Assembly: GCF_000760295.1 (NCBI RefSeq)
Contig: NZ_JNBA01000002.1
Location: forward strand, 1 to 63,820
Direction: 5' to 3'
From: Prochlorococcus sp. MIT 0701
GTDB taxonomy: Bacteria > Cyanobacteriota > Cyanobacteriia > PCC-6307 > Cyanobiaceae
DNA length: 63,820 nt
Shown: piece by piece, positions 8,648 to 17,633 of the stretch
Layout of the letters: each line of letters starts with the position of its first letter
Numbering within the stretch: the first letter of the stretch is position 1
Translations under genes and position numbers: made by a program
Notes under the pieces: model-generated
The model's input: the letters and a program-made list of their open reading frames with translations, nothing else
The model's database searches: none
Told to the model about the DNA's origin: nothing

Positions 8648-10087
8648 ATGCAGCAGATCGATGGGCTGACCAACACTCCCCGCTGGGTTGCCCAGGCGGT
8701 GGTGTATCAGATCTTCCCTGATCGTTTTCGTTGTAGTGGCCGTGTCTTAGCTCATCAGCATGTGGCTTTGCGCTGCTGGGGCAGTGATCCTTCTGAGCAG
8801 GGTTTTCAGGGGGGAGATCTCTACGGGGTGATCGAGGCCCTTGATCATCTCCAGGCGCTTGGTATCAGCTGCCTTTACTTGACACCCGTCTTTAGCTCTG
8901 CCGCTAACCATCGCTATCACACTTATGACTACTTGCAGGTGGATCCGCTTCTCGGTGGCAATGCAGCGTTAGAGGCTTTGATTGAGGCGGTGCATCGCCG
9001 CGGGATGCGCATCATTTTGGATGGCGTGTTTAATCACTGTGGTCGCGGGTTCTGGGCTTTTCATCATCTTTTGGAAAATGGTGAGGCTTCGCCCTATCGC
9101 GATTGGTTTGAGGTGCGGCAATGGCCGCTTCATCCCTATCCACGGCGTGGGCAGGATTGTGGTTACAGCTGCTGGTGGAACGATCCAGCCTTGCCAAAGT
9201 TCAATCATGCCCATGCCCCTGTGCGTGAGTATTTGATTGCCGTAGCCCGCTATTGGCTCGAGCAGGGAATCGATGGTTGGCGACTTGACGTTGCTGATGA
9301 GGTGCCTGCTGAGTTTTGGCTGGAGTTTCGGCAAATGGTTAAGGCAGTGAATCCAGACGCTTGGATCTTGGCTGAGATCTGGGGTGATGCGAGATCGTGG
9401 CTACAGGGGCAGCACTTTGATGGGGTGATGAATTATCGGATGGGTTGGAGCAGCCTTTGCTGGGTTGCTGGTAAGCGATTACGCCGTCGGTATCGCAATC
9501 CTGCCTATCCCCTTGACCCTCTGAGTGGGGAGGCTTTTGTTGAGCTATTGGCAACAACGCTGGGTTGGTATCGACCTGAGGTGAACCGCAGCCAGTTGAA
9601 CCTGCTTGATAGCCACGATGTGCCGAGAGCTCTGCACACACTTCAGGGTGATCTTGCGGCGTTGAAGTTGGCCTTGCTGTTGCTGTTTTTGCAACCAGGG
9701 GCGCCTTGCCTCTACTACGGCACAGAGGCGGGTTTGCAGGGTGGCCCTGAACCCGGTTGCCGCGAAGGGTTCCCTTGGCATACGCCTTGGCCTGCAGACC
9801 TGCGCGATTTCATTCAGTCGTTGAGTGATCTGCGCCAACGTTGCCCAGCGTTGGCTGATGGCGGTTTGCAATGGCAATCGCTTGGAGCTGATGCACTTCA
9901 TGCTTGGTGGATGCAGCCAGAGCCAACCACAACGCAAAGGGAGACGTCGATTCAGGTGTGGGTCAATCGCAGTCGCAGGTCATGGTTGCCGACGAAAGGC
10001 TCATCGACAGATCCTCTATGGCTGGAAGGAGCATTTGAATGCAATGGCCGGGGATTAGGCCCTCAATCAGCAGTGTTGTTTCACTGA
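8648..10087 (+). CDS. GH13 alpha-amylase family glycosidase
   Basis: This 479-aa (beta/alpha)8-barrel glycoside hydrolase starts with the family signature AVVYQIFPDRF. Conserved region I is DGVFNHCGRGFW. The catalytic nucleophile is in GWRLDVADE, the acid/base Glu in ILAEIWGD and the third Asp in LLDSHDVPR. The pattern resembles cyclomaltodextrinase/neopullulanase-type enzymes, so it probably trims alpha-glucans from glycogen. No signal peptide is seen, so it should be cytosolic. Exact specificity is not readable from sequence. Confidence 0.88.
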   Translation: MQQIDGLTNTPRWVAQAVVYQIFPDRFRCSGRVLAHQHVALRCWGSDPSEQGFQGGDLYGVIEALDHLQALGISCLYLTPVFSSAANHRYHTYDYLQVDPLLGGNAALEALIEAVHRRGMRIILDGVFNHCGRGFWAFHHLLENGEASPYRDWFEVRQWPLHPYPRRGQDCGYSCWWNDPALPKFNHAHAPVREYLIAVARYWLEQGIDGWRLDVADEVPAEFWLEFRQMVKAVNPDAWILAEIWGDARSWLQGQHFDGVMNYRMGWSSLCWVAGKRLRRRYRNPAYPLDPLSGEAFVELLATTLGWYRPEVNRSQLNLLDSHDVPRALHTLQGDLAALKLALLLLFLQPGAPCLYYGTEAGLQGGPEPGCREGFPWHTPWPADLRDFIQSLSDLRQRCPALADGGLQWQSLGADALHAWWMQPEPTTTQRETSIQVWVNRSRRSWLPTKGSSTDPLWLEGAFECNGRGLGPQSAVLFH

Positions 10088-10105
10088 TCAAGATCACCTC
10101 TATGT

Positions 10106-11518
10106 TTAGCCCTCTTCAAATTGGTAGTTTTTGGAGAGGCGGAAGACAGTGCCTGAGAGCAGAACCAGTGCGATCAAGTTAGGAATCGCCATCAGACCAT
10201 TAAGTGTGTCAGCGACGTCCCACACTACGCCGCGATTGCCTGCAACAGCGCCAATGACAACCACAGCGACCCACACCAGGCGGAAGGGAAGAATGGCTTG
10301 CACCCCAAAGAGATATTCAGTGCAGCGTTCGCTGTAAAAGCCCCAGCCAAGAACTGTTGTCAGGGCAAACACCACGAGGCCAGCAGTCACGACCCAACCT
10401 GAGCCTGCAAGGCCACTGTTGAAGGCAGCGATTGACAGATCAGAGCCTGACTCACCACCCAAATAGGCACCGGTGGTGATGATCACCAGAGCCGTCATTG
10501 TGCAGATGATCAACGTATCGATGAAGGTTCCAAGCATGGCGATAGTGCCCTGACGGACTGGGTCATTGGTGTTGGCGGCAGCGTGAGCGATAGGCGCACT
10601 ACCGAGACCAGCCTCATTGGAGAAGATGCCGCGCTTGAAGCCCATCAGGATCACTTGGGTCAACGTGCCGCTGGCAGCGGCTTCTCCTGTGAAGGCATTG
10701 GAGAAGATCGTTGAGAACGCTGCTGGCACTTCGCTGATGTTGCTGAGAATGATCACCAGGCAAGCAATCACATAAAACAACGCCATCAAAGGAACGATGG
10801 CGGATGCAGCCTGGGCGATGCGTTTGATGCCGCCAATGATGACTCCAAAGACAAGCACTCCAAGCACGACACCCGTTAAAAGCCGAGGGATGCCGATCGT
10901 GGCTAAGGCACTGGAGACCTCAAACGATTGCACTCCATTGCCAATGCCAAAGCCCGCGAGCATTCCAAACAGGGCAAAGAATCCGCCCAGCCAGGCCCAG
11001 TTTGGACCTAGGCCATTGCGGATGTAGTACATCGGACCACCGACATGATTGCCGAGGGGGTCCACTTCGCGGAAGTGAACTGCAAGTAAGGCTTCGGCGT
11101 ACTTGGTGGCAATACCAAAAATGGCAATGAGCCACATCCAGAACACCGCCCCAGGGCCGCCCATGGCGATCGCAACAGCGACACCGGCGATGTTGCCCGT
11201 GCCGATCGTGGCCGCCATCGAGGTCATCAGTGCCTGGAATGGACTGATTTCGCCCTCGCTAGAGGAGGTTGGATTGCGAAGCAGCATGCGCACGCCATAG
11301 GGGATGCGCAGTAAGGGCATAAAGCCCAGCCCAACCATCAGCAAGATGCCGGTGCCTGCAATCAGGATGACTGTGGGCCAACCCCAGGCAAAGCCGTTGA
11401 TCGGATTATTGATGGCCTCGACTGCGTCTTCCAGTCCGCTTGGGAACTGTCCGAGTTGTAAGGATAAATTCGTCAAGAGCGACGCTGGCAACACATCCAT
11501 TTTTGCAAAGGCGTTCAA
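10106..11518 (-). CDS. Sodium:alanine/glycine symporter, AGCS family
   Basis: This 470-aa inner-membrane protein has about 11 hydrophobic segments. Family signatures are ATIGTGNIAGVAVAIAMGGP, the GIFSNEAGLGSAPIAHA block and GGPMYYIRNGLG. It would import alanine or glycine with Na+, as expected for a marine cyanobacterium taking up amino acids. An alternative start at Met7 is possible. I looked for a glycine-riboswitch-like leader in the upstream region and did not see one. It is convergent with the amylase gene, with an 18-bp gap. Confidence 0.92.
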   Translation of the reverse strand: MNAFAKMDVLPASLLTNLSLQLGQFPSGLEDAVEAINNPINGFAWGWPTVILIAGTGILLMVGLGFMPLLRIPYGVRMLLRNPTSSSEGEISPFQALMTSMAATIGTGNIAGVAVAIAMGGPGAVFWMWLIAIFGIATKYAEALLAVHFREVDPLGNHVGGPMYYIRNGLGPNWAWLGGFFALFGMLAGFGIGNGVQSFEVSSALATIGIPRLLTGVVLGVLVFGVIIGGIKRIAQAASAIVPLMALFYVIACLVIILSNISEVPAAFSTIFSNAFTGEAAASGTLTQVILMGFKRGIFSNEAGLGSAPIAHAAANTNDPVRQGTIAMLGTFIDTLIICTMTALVIITTGAYLGGESGSDLSIAAFNSGLAGSGWVVTAGLVVFALTTVLGWGFYSERCTEYLFGVQAILPFRLVWVAVVVIGAVAGNRGVVWDVADTLNGLMAIPNLIALVLLSGTVFRLSKNYQFEEG

Positions 11519-12511
11519 AGATGTTGTCAGAGGCTCTTACTGACGGCAATGTTCGTATCAGGCTGCCTTTGAGGTTGTTACATCAGCAGTAGAAAGCGTT
11601 GTTTAAAGGTTGGTCCTTTTCGTCTTGCTTTGGAGGGTTGTGGTGAGCACAGTATTTAGTTGTGGTCCATCCCAGGTTCTTTCTGTTTGTCGCTTCAGCT
11701 TTAAGAGCGACTTAGATCCTTTCTCATCCCTATAGAAGGACAGAGCAGTGCTTGACGGTTGATACACACTGTTCCCGCTATCGGTTGCGGCGATGTCGAA
11801 GCAGCTTGTGCCGGTAATGGAGTCATAACTGTCGCTGCTGTCTGAATCTTGCTCAAGACTGCTTGCAGCAGAGTTATTTTCAATAGGGTGACTTGTCAGC
11901 AGAGCTGGAGCCAGCAAGGCTTAACTCTGTAGAGGTTGCTGCGATAGACGCTGCTGCTGCTGAAGGCGTTGTTGTCGTTGCAGGACTGTCTAGTGGCATT
12001 GCAGTAGACGTTATTGCTACTTCAAGCCTTTCTAGATCGGCGTAGTGGTGTGATTGAATTTTCAAAGAAATGATCAATGCCTACATGCTTGGTTGCGATA
12101 TCTAAATTAATGTCGATGTTTTTTGAGGAGACGGCGATCGAGAAGGGTCTGATCGCTACAGGTGTGAATGCGTCATGGCTGCGCATGAAATGTTGCTTGT
12201 CGCTGATGGATTCAATATTTGGCAGATGTGACGTCTTGCGCCAACTTTGCTCTTGAAAGTCAGTTAAGGCTTCGCTAGGTGCGTCCTCTGGCAGCTGTTG
12301 TGATCGGGGGCTCCTCTCGTCTTGTTTGCTTCTTCTATGATCGTCCGCTCAGACGAGTTTGAGCAATGGAACAATGGAACAATGGAACAATGGAACAATG
12401 GAACAATGGAACACCGTTTACATATTGATCGCGTTCCATAGGGTTGGCAGCGCCTTGAAAAAGACCTCCTCGCTTTCTTAAGCTGGTATTGACTTCCCAG
12501 GAGCCAATGAA
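11519..12511. other. Gene-poor region with decayed-looking sequence
   Basis: Almost 1 kb lies between the AGCS symporter and the next small gene. Open frames at 11603-11917 and 11880-12077 on the minus strand are low-complexity (Ser/Thr/Ala-rich), lack recognisable domains and overlap in different frames. I treat them as chance or remnant sequence. An 8-bp tandem repeat is present at 12364-12411. No tRNA, riboswitch or terminator was recognised. Confidence 0.5.
12364..12411. repeat. 8-bp tandem repeat, six perfect copies
   Basis: The unit CAATGGAA is repeated six times without a mismatch, about 100 bp upstream of the small membrane-protein gene at 12512. Its perfect conservation suggests recent slippage, so copy number may vary between cells or strains. 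There are no spacers, so it is not a CRISPR array. Confidence 0.95.
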
Positions 12512-12739
12512 ATGGAGACACTGAAAGGCGTTGTGCTTCCTGTGGTTACGGCAGCTGCTCTGCTAATAGCTGCTTTGTCTCTCGCTTTCATTGCCTTCAG
12601 TTTGGCGCCTGTCGCTCACTGGGCAAATAATCAAAACATCTGTGTTGAACAAGAAATCACGAAGTCGAAGGCTCCTATCTCGTGGGGTGTGAGGAAGTGC
12701 AATGGCCGCTCAAAGGTTTATCAAGTGCAGCCAACTTGA
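12512..12739 (+). CDS. Small membrane protein, unknown function
   Basis: This 75-aa protein has one long hydrophobic segment at residues 8-36 (VVLPVVTAAALLIAALSLAF) followed by a soluble tail with two Cys (ICVEQ, RKCNG). An AGGAG-type ribosome site sits about 8 nt upstream of the ATG, which supports translation. It probably anchors in the cytoplasmic or thylakoid membrane with the Cys-containing tail on the outer side, which would allow a disulfide. I do not recognise a named family. Confidence 0.65.
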   Translation: METLKGVVLPVVTAAALLIAALSLAFIAFSLAPVAHWANNQNICVEQEITKSKAPISWGVRKCNGRSKVYQVQPT

Positions 12740-13022
12740 TTTGGCGGGAGCCTGTGGAAAGGCCCCCTGAGCCACAACGGGTCTCCATCGTGCCCGTATC
12801 CCATTTGTGCAAGATGAGATCTAGTGGCTTTCCCTAGCAATAAGCCAAGGCTTTTGGGATGTCATTGGGATGAATCAGACAGTGCTTTTACTCGGCTTGG
12901 TTGATTGTTAAAAGTCTTTTGAGCGAACTAGCAAGGCTGGGCTCGCCTGTTGATTGCTGGCCTTGAGGTTGCATCGCAAGAGGTATTGGGTAGAAAGCAG
13001 ATCAGCATGCAGTCCGGCCACC

Positions 13023-13202
13023 ATGTCTTTGATCGAGCGTTGGGATGCGATGAGCGACGAAACAAAGACAATCGTCAAGAAATTCGGTGCGTTCTCTCTG
13101 CTTCTCTTTGCTGCTCTCTCGGTTCTTAGAGCCCTTGTGCCTTTGGCGATCATTGCCGCGGGTGGCTATTGGGCTTACAAGGAGCTGGCGAAGAGGACTT
13201 GA
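13023..13202 (+). CDS. Small membrane protein conserved in picocyanobacteria
   Basis: This 59-aa protein starts MSLIERWDAMSDETKTIVKK, an amphipathic N-terminus. A hydrophobic hairpin-like stretch follows (FSLLLFAALSVLRALVPLAI) and the protein ends with Lys/Arg. The open frame extends upstream to 12954, but ATG 13023 gives a start in keeping with the hydrophobic profile. The function is unknown. From memory, short proteins of this look are common in Prochlorococcus and marine Synechococcus genomes, but this was not checked. Confidence 0.65.
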   Translation: MSLIERWDAMSDETKTIVKKFGAFSLLLFAALSVLRALVPLAIIAAGGYWAYKELAKRT

Positions 13203-13250
13203 CGCACTCCCCATCACTGAAGTAATACATGCTTACTACTGAGGGGCGTT

Positions 13251-13520
13251 ATGGGTGGCAGTTCAGCATGTGAGCCAGAAGGTTGGTTGATTGACCCAAA
13301 CAAGCACTGGTCCCTTCGTTTTCATCGAGATCAAAAGTCTTGGAGGAGCGATCTATTTGTGTTTATGGATAAAGGGCGAGCAATGCCTGACGGGTCTCCT
13401 GCCTTGCTCAAAAGCAGGAGGCACTTACCGAAGCGTGATGCCGTCGAGATCTGGAACAAGTTGAGGGCAGATGGATGGCACCGTGTGGAGCCGCAATGGG
13501 GGGTTGGCTTAGACCCTTGA
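13251..13520 (+). CDS. DUF1651 family protein
   Basis: This 89-aa soluble protein matches the picocyanobacterial DUF1651 pattern: GWLIDPNKHWSLRFHRDQ, then DLFVFMDKGRAMPDG, then SRRHLPKRDAVEIW and the ending DGWHRVEPQW. The family has no known function and often occurs in several copies per genome, sometimes near variable regions. It starts at ATG 13251, about 50 bp after the previous small gene, and lies upstream of two tRNA genes on the other strand. Confidence 0.8.
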   Translation: MGGSSACEPEGWLIDPNKHWSLRFHRDQKSWRSDLFVFMDKGRAMPDGSPALLKSRRHLPKRDAVEIWNKLRADGWHRVEPQWGVGLDP

Positions 13521-13709
13521 GACATCAAGAAGAAACTTGAACACCTCGTCGTCAAAACCAGCAAAAAAACAAGCCATCCTTTTGCTTGGGTGAAAGATCT
13601 TGACAACAGGAGATGGGTTTTATTTCTCTCCATTGCCTGCCTCGGCACAACAAAAGAAACTTTTGAGGCCTCTGGACTGCCCTTGGATTTCCGTAGGTCC
13701 CGGGTTCAA

Positions 13710-13781
<72 letters not shown>

Positions 13782-13791
13782 ATGTGGAAGG

Positions 13792-13873
13792 TGGGCCGGG
13801 TTGGATTTGAACCAACGTAGGCAGAGCCAGCGGATTTACAGTCCGCCCCCATTAACCACTCGGGCACCGACCC
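13792..13873 (-). tRNA. trnY: tRNA-Tyr (anticodon GTA)
   Basis: This minus-strand tRNA of about 82 nt has acceptor stem GGGTCGG/CCGGCCC and anticodon stem GCGGA/TCCGC enclosing CTGTAAA (anticodon GTA). It has a long variable arm typical of tyrosine tRNAs, T-arm GTTGG/CCAAC with TTCAAAT, and discriminator A. CCA is not encoded. It is followed by tRNA-Thr and diverges from aroQ. Confidence 0.95.
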
Positions 13874-13982
13874 GAACCACACCTGCAGACATTACCAGCA
13901 GATCGCACCTTTGTGGCTGAATGTCTGGGAAGGTCTTGTGGGGATCGATACGATCCATCCAACCCCTTCATGCTTCAGGGCC

Positions 13983-14432
13983 ATGCGACTGCTGCTGCTC
14001 AACGGCCCCAATCTCAACCTTCTGGGTCAACGAGAGCCTGGTGTTTATGGAGTCATGACGTTGAAAGCGATTGAGGCAGACCTGCTCGCTCAGGCGGAGG
14101 CAGAAGCGGTTCAGCTTGAGTGTTTCCAGAGCAACTTTGAAGGTGCTTTGGTGGATCGCATCCATCAAGCCATCGGCCAGGTGCAAGGAATCCTGATCAA
14201 TGCTGGGGCCTATACCCATACCTCGATTGCTTTACGGGATGCTCTGCTTGGAGCAGCGATTCCATACGTGGAGTTGCATCTCAGCAATACCCATGCCCGT
14301 GAGGGCTTCCGCCATCACTCTTATCTTGCTGATCGCGCTGTGGGTGTGGTGAGCGGTTTTGGTGCATTGAGCTATCGCCTTGCTTTGGAAGGGCTGTTGG
14401 CTCATTTGCGTCAGCAGCAGCAGGCCCTATGA
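13983..14432 (+). CDS. aroQ: 3-dehydroquinate dehydratase, type II
   Basis: This 149-aa enzyme of the shikimate pathway converts 3-dehydroquinate to 3-dehydroshikimate. The start [20 protein letters not shown] carries the family signature, and GVYG contains the catalytic Tyr. The blocks [17 protein letters not shown] and [19 protein letters not shown] are also diagnostic. The open frame continues upstream to 13911, but the family consistently starts at this Met. It overlaps miaE by 4 bp (ATGA), which suggests translational coupling. Confidence 0.96.
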   Translation: MRLLLLNGPNLNLLGQREPGVYGVMTLKAIEADLLAQAEAEAVQLECFQSNFEGALVDRIHQAIGQVQGILINAGAYTHTSIALRDALLGAAIPYVELHLSNTHAREGFRHHSYLADRAVGVVSGFGALSYRLALEGLLAHLRQQQQAL

Positions 14433-15043
14433 GTGCTCTTGCTGTTGCTAAGAAGTCAAACGCCACGATCAAATGGCTGGCGGCTCCCACCAGTGATGCT
14501 TGGTTGGAGCAGGCGATTGCTCATCCGCTCGAGCTGCTGATTGATCACGCTCATTGCGAGCGCAAGGCGGCGGGTGCCGTCGTGCAATTGATGTTCCGCT
14601 ACTTGTGTGAGCCTGGGCTCGGAGAAGTTCTCAGCCCCTTAGCAAGAGAGGAGCTGGAGCATTTTGAGCGTGTGCTCACGTTGCTTAAGGCCAGAGGGCG
14701 GTATCTGGAGCCTCTGGCTGCACCTCCTTATGGAGCAGTGTTGGCCAAACAGATCCGTAGGGATGAACCGCAGCGCATGCTCGATAGTTTTCTGGTGGCA
14801 GGGCTGATTGAAGCCCGTAGCCATGAACGCATGTCGTTGCTTGCCACCCACCTAGCTGATCTGGAGTTGCGTCAGCTCTATGCAGATCTCCTGGCGAGTG
14901 AGGCGCGTCATTTCGGCCTCTATTGGAGGCTCTGTGAGCAGCGTTTTCAGCGTGAGCTGATCATTGCTCGTTTGCAGGAGTTGGCAGCGGTGGAGGCAGG
15001 GATCCTCGCCAACTTGCATCCTCAGCCGCGCATGCATAGCTGA
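14429..15043 (+). CDS. miaE: tRNA-(ms2io6A37) hydroxylase
   Basis: This 204-aa ferritin-like diiron monooxygenase hydroxylates the isopentenyl group of ms2i6A at position 37 of tRNAs. Diiron ligands are visible in [32 protein letters not shown] and [10 protein letters not shown]. Length and motif order fit MiaE. The last codons (Arg-Met-His-Ser-stop) lie inside the 18-bp repeat that also occurs at 29843-29860, so this gene's 3' end marks the left edge of the inserted island. The gene itself is intact. Confidence 0.92.
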   Translation: MSALAVAKKSNATIKWLAAPTSDAWLEQAIAHPLELLIDHAHCERKAAGAVVQLMFRYLCEPGLGEVLSPLAREELEHFERVLTLLKARGRYLEPLAAPPYGAVLAKQIRRDEPQRMLDSFLVAGLIEARSHERMSLLATHLADLELRQLYADLLASEARHFGLYWRLCEQRFQRELIIARLQELAAVEAGILANLHPQPRMHS

Positions 15044-15047
15044 ATCC
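15030..15047 (+). repeat. Island-flanking direct repeat, left copy (attL-like)
   Basis: GCATGCATAGCTGAATCC covers the last four codons and stop of miaE plus 4 bp. The same 18 bp recur exactly at 29843-29860, 14.8 kb away in the same orientation, next to mtnD. This is the pattern left by site-specific integration or short-homology insertion at a gene 3' end. Confidence 0.85.
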
Positions 15048-15374
15048 TTCCCTTATGCAAGAATGAATCTGGGTGAATAAGTGGTTGGAATGATAGAAGA
15101 TGTTTATTAGTTCAATAGCTTCTTTCTCCCTATTGAAAGCTGCTGGTTATTTAGCCGTAAGAGAGGTTTTAAAGCGAAACCGATTCATGAGAAAGAAATT
15201 CTGAATAGTTTCAGTAGGTCTCGTTGGGATTAATGAAGTGAAGTGATCATTCGATATTGCTGTAAGTCACTAGTAACAGTAGCTTCCTAGTCATTTGTAT
15301 GTCCTTCGCGCTACGAAAGTGGATGCGCTTTGGCAGTAGATAGCAGCCTCGCCGCCAAGTTGGAATAAATCGTA

Positions 15375-15491
15375 CTAGCTGACCTTGCTCCGCAGCTTCA
15401 ACAGCAAATAGCCCCCATAAAGCAACATCAAAGTAGCCATACCACCAGTAACTAGAAGCGTAGAAGCATTTAGTTCAATACCCATAGTCAT
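15375..15491 (-). CDS. 38-aa single-helix membrane peptide (paralogue of 35484-35594)
   Basis: A minus-strand frame starts at ATG 15491 (a second Met at 15485 is possible) and stops at 15375. It encodes one hydrophobic helix containing LNASTLLVTGGMATLML and YGGYLLLKLR with a basic C-terminus. The peptide at 35484-35594 matches it at 22 of 30 aligned residues, mostly with different third codon positions. That pattern indicates selection on the protein in both copies. The function is unknown. Both copies lie within a few hundred bp of a Nif11-type gene. Confidence 0.7.
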   Translation of the reverse strand: MTMGIELNASTLLVTGGMATLMLLYGGYLLLKLRSKVS

Positions 15492-15560
15492 TAAGGTGCT
15501 TTTACAGCCAGTATATGAAATTTAGCAAGGGGTGCCTATGGGGGCAGATGAGGTCCTTCT

Positions 15561-15611
15561 ATATACGTTGTATGGCTGCAGATATTTGCGACGTAAAAAA
15601 CTCTAGGCTAT
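15561..15611 (+). promoter_or_regulatory. Conserved upstream element, copy A
   Basis: The block ATATACGTTGTATGGCTGCA followed by GATATTTGCGACGTAAAAAA and CTCTAGGCTAT recurs with a few changes at 29231-29280, and in part at 29687-29720. Here it lies 66 bp upstream of the truncated Nif11 leader. Further similarity (AAGGTTAGCTA...) continues to the start codon. It probably contains a promoter and 5' leader shared by these genes; which bases act as -35 and -10 is not certain. Confidence 0.5.
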
Positions 15612-15676
15612 CTCGAATTTGATTTTGTGCTAATTCCTTTAAGGTTAGCTATACTAATAGAAGTTAAATATCATTG

Positions 15677-15799
15677 ATGAGTGAAGAACAACTCAAGGCA
15701 TTTATCACCAAGGTTCAGGCAGATAGCTCACTAAAGGAACAGCTCAAGGCAGAAGGTACAGACCCTGTTGCTATTGCCAAAGCTGCTGGTTGGATATGA
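15677..15799 (+). pseudogene. Truncated Nif11/prochlorosin-type leader peptide
   Basis: The 40-codon frame begins MSEEQLKAFITKVQADSSLK and continues QLKAEGTDPVAIAKAAGW before a TGA stop. This matches the N-terminal half of Nif11-type prochlorosin (ProcA) leaders. Those leaders normally continue with a second helix, a Gly-Gly cleavage site and a Cys/Ser/Thr-rich core, none of which is present. I read it as a 3'-truncated precursor gene. A 35-codon basic frame starts at 15796 with an ATGA overlap; it has no recognised family and may be chance. Confidence 0.7.
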
Positions 15800-16388
15800 G
15801 ATTGGCTAAGGCAAGAGCAGCAGCACCAGTCAGCGATAAGGCGAGACGAACGGAACGTTGCACTGGGATTGAACGATTAAAAGATCATCCATTATCTGGT
15901 TGATTGCTTTCAGCAGATATCAGACCACATCAACTGCTGTAATTGGTTTGTATTAAGCGGCTAGGCCAAGTGAGATCTTCATTCATCAACTCCTTCCCTA
16001 GGCGAAAGAGCTAGTTAAGGAAGTTGTATTAAAGATGGTTGTTCACTCGCTCGCATGGGTCGCCCGTTCACCTCACCATCAGCACTAGAGAACGCAGTCA
16101 ATGTTATGTCTTTAATTAATGGCTTCTGGGCCTTAAGAGCAGAGTAACCTCTCCAGAGTCAATCGCACTGAAGCTGGCCAACCCTTAAAAATATGCTCTA
16201 CCCCTTTTGATTCACTCAAGTTTGTCTATAGGCCTGAGAGATAAGCAAGCTGCTCTTTTAGAGTGTTCTTACTTCATCCCTGCCTAACAACTGTTGCTTG
16301 TACGCATTAGCCATTTCGCGCTTACACGAAAGAGGCTCACTGAAAACCCCAAGGCACATCGCTAACCTTGAGGAAGGTGATCGGCACC
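15800..16388. other. Non-coding left margin of the island
   Basis: About 590 bp separate the leader remnant from the halogenase-like gene. Only short frames with no recognisable domain are present. No tRNA, integrase fragment or strong terminator was seen. A purine-rich GAGGAAGGTGAT stretch just before 16389 may serve as ribosome-binding region for the halogenase-like gene. Confidence 0.5.
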
Positions 16389-17633
16389 ATGAGAATCGCC
16401 ATCCTTGGACTTGGGACTGCGGGAGCTATTGCAGCACGGATGCTGAAAAGCAAATTCAAACGCTCTGCTATCACGGTGTTTCACACGTCCACCATTCCCA
16501 CAACCGGCGTGGGAGAAGGAGGAGGGCCATGGTTGAAGCAGTGGCTGGATGAAGAAGGCATCAGTCGGGAGCTGATGCAGAGGGATGTCAAGGCAACAAC
16601 CAAACAAGGTATTCTTTTTGTAGACTGGGGACAGCAACCAAAACAAATTCTGCATGCATTTACCCCGAAGGGACAAGCACACTCATATCATTTCGACGCC
16701 AAAAGGCTGAGCAAGATTCTGCTAGATGGTCTTGAGCTCGACATTAGGAATCAGGTCGTGGAAATAGTGGAGAGCGAGAAAAAAAATAAAGAACTGATCC
16801 ATACAAAAGAATCAGGGATCGAAGCATTCGATTACATTATCGATTGCAGAGGAATCCCATCAGCACATCACAGTGACCAGGAAGAAAATTGCAGCCCACT
16901 GATCGCCAGCGGGGCTCTACTGCAAACTTGTGAGCCTCTGCAAAGCGTGCATGAAGATCTAAACAACTTTCAAACCACTAATGCGATTGCGAGGCCCCAC
17001 GGCTGGATTTTCTTGATACCACTGCAAAGCCGAACATCAATCGGTTACATCCATGACAGCCACATCACCAATACGGAGGCAGTAAAACAAGACCTAAAAA
17101 TGTATTTAGCGGCAAGCAATTTGACACCAATAAGCCCAACAAGAAACATTCAATTCAAAACACATATCAGCACACAATTTCTCAAAAATCGTATTTACAA
17201 GCTGGGAAACCGTGCTGCATTCATAGAACCACTGGAAGCAACAGCCATTGAATCAACAATCCTTCATTGCAAGCTGATCACAGCACACATTGCAAAAAGG
17301 AAGAGAAATCAGCCAACAACAAAGGAAGAGGTAGAAATGGAAAATAACTTCAACAGAGTAATACTCAACAATATGGAACGAATAGCACTATTTGTTAGTT
17401 GGCATTATTCGCAAGGCTCAATTTACGACACACCCTACTGGTGTAAAGCAAAGGCGAATCACGAGATCTTGAAAGAGAATAGAGTACACCCGATTATTGC
17501 CAGAGATTTCGATAAGTGGATTGAGAAGGGATTACAGAGACAGCCTAGAAAAGTGCCTAGTCAAGGAAGGGACAACATGTTCTTTGCATGGAGCGAACAA
17601 TCGTTTGCTGCAATCGCCAATATACTTTCATGA
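16389..17633 (+). CDS. Flavin-dependent tryptophan-halogenase family protein
   Basis: This 414-aa protein starts MRIAILGLGTAGAIAARML, an FAD-binding GxGxxG fold. Halogenase-type marks follow: TIPTTGVGEGG near residue 38, a Lys in KQGILFVDW that aligns with the catalytic Lys region, HGWIFLIPL in place of the usual W-x-W-x-I-P motif, and FIEPLEATAIES near residue 275. Family members use FADH2, O2 and halide to chlorinate or brominate Trp, free or in peptides. The Phe in the WxWxIP block is unusual. It is shorter than typical Trp halogenases (about 500 aa), so activity is uncertain. ATG 16389 is preferred over a start at 16368. It overlaps the next gene by ATGA. Confidence 0.75.
   Translation: MRIAILGLGTAGAIAARMLKSKFKRSAITVFHTSTIPTTGVGEGGGPWLKQWLDEEGISRELMQRDVKATTKQGILFVDWGQQPKQILHAFTPKGQAHSYHFDAKRLSKILLDGLELDIRNQVVEIVESEKKNKELIHTKESGIEAFDYIIDCRGIPSAHHSDQEENCSPLIASGALLQTCEPLQSVHEDLNNFQTTNAIARPHGWIFLIPLQSRTSIGYIHDSHITNTEAVKQDLKMYLAASNLTPISPTRNIQFKTHISTQFLKNRIYKLGNRAAFIEPLEATAIESTILHCKLITAHIAKRKRNQPTTKEEVEMENNFNRVILNNMERIALFVSWHYSQGSIYDTPYWCKAKANHEILKENRVHPIIARDFDKWIEKGLQRQPRKVPSQGRDNMFFAWSEQSFAAIANILS

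Noticed and set aside
10920-11518. Glycine riboswitch or other leader RNA for the AGCS transporter
   Set aside because: Looked for conserved riboswitch cores upstream of 11518 and found none.
11603-12077. Two minus-strand Ser/Thr/Ala-rich frames (104 and 65 aa)
   Set aside because: Low complexity, no ribosome site or family, overlapping in different frames; kept only as part of the gene-poor region.
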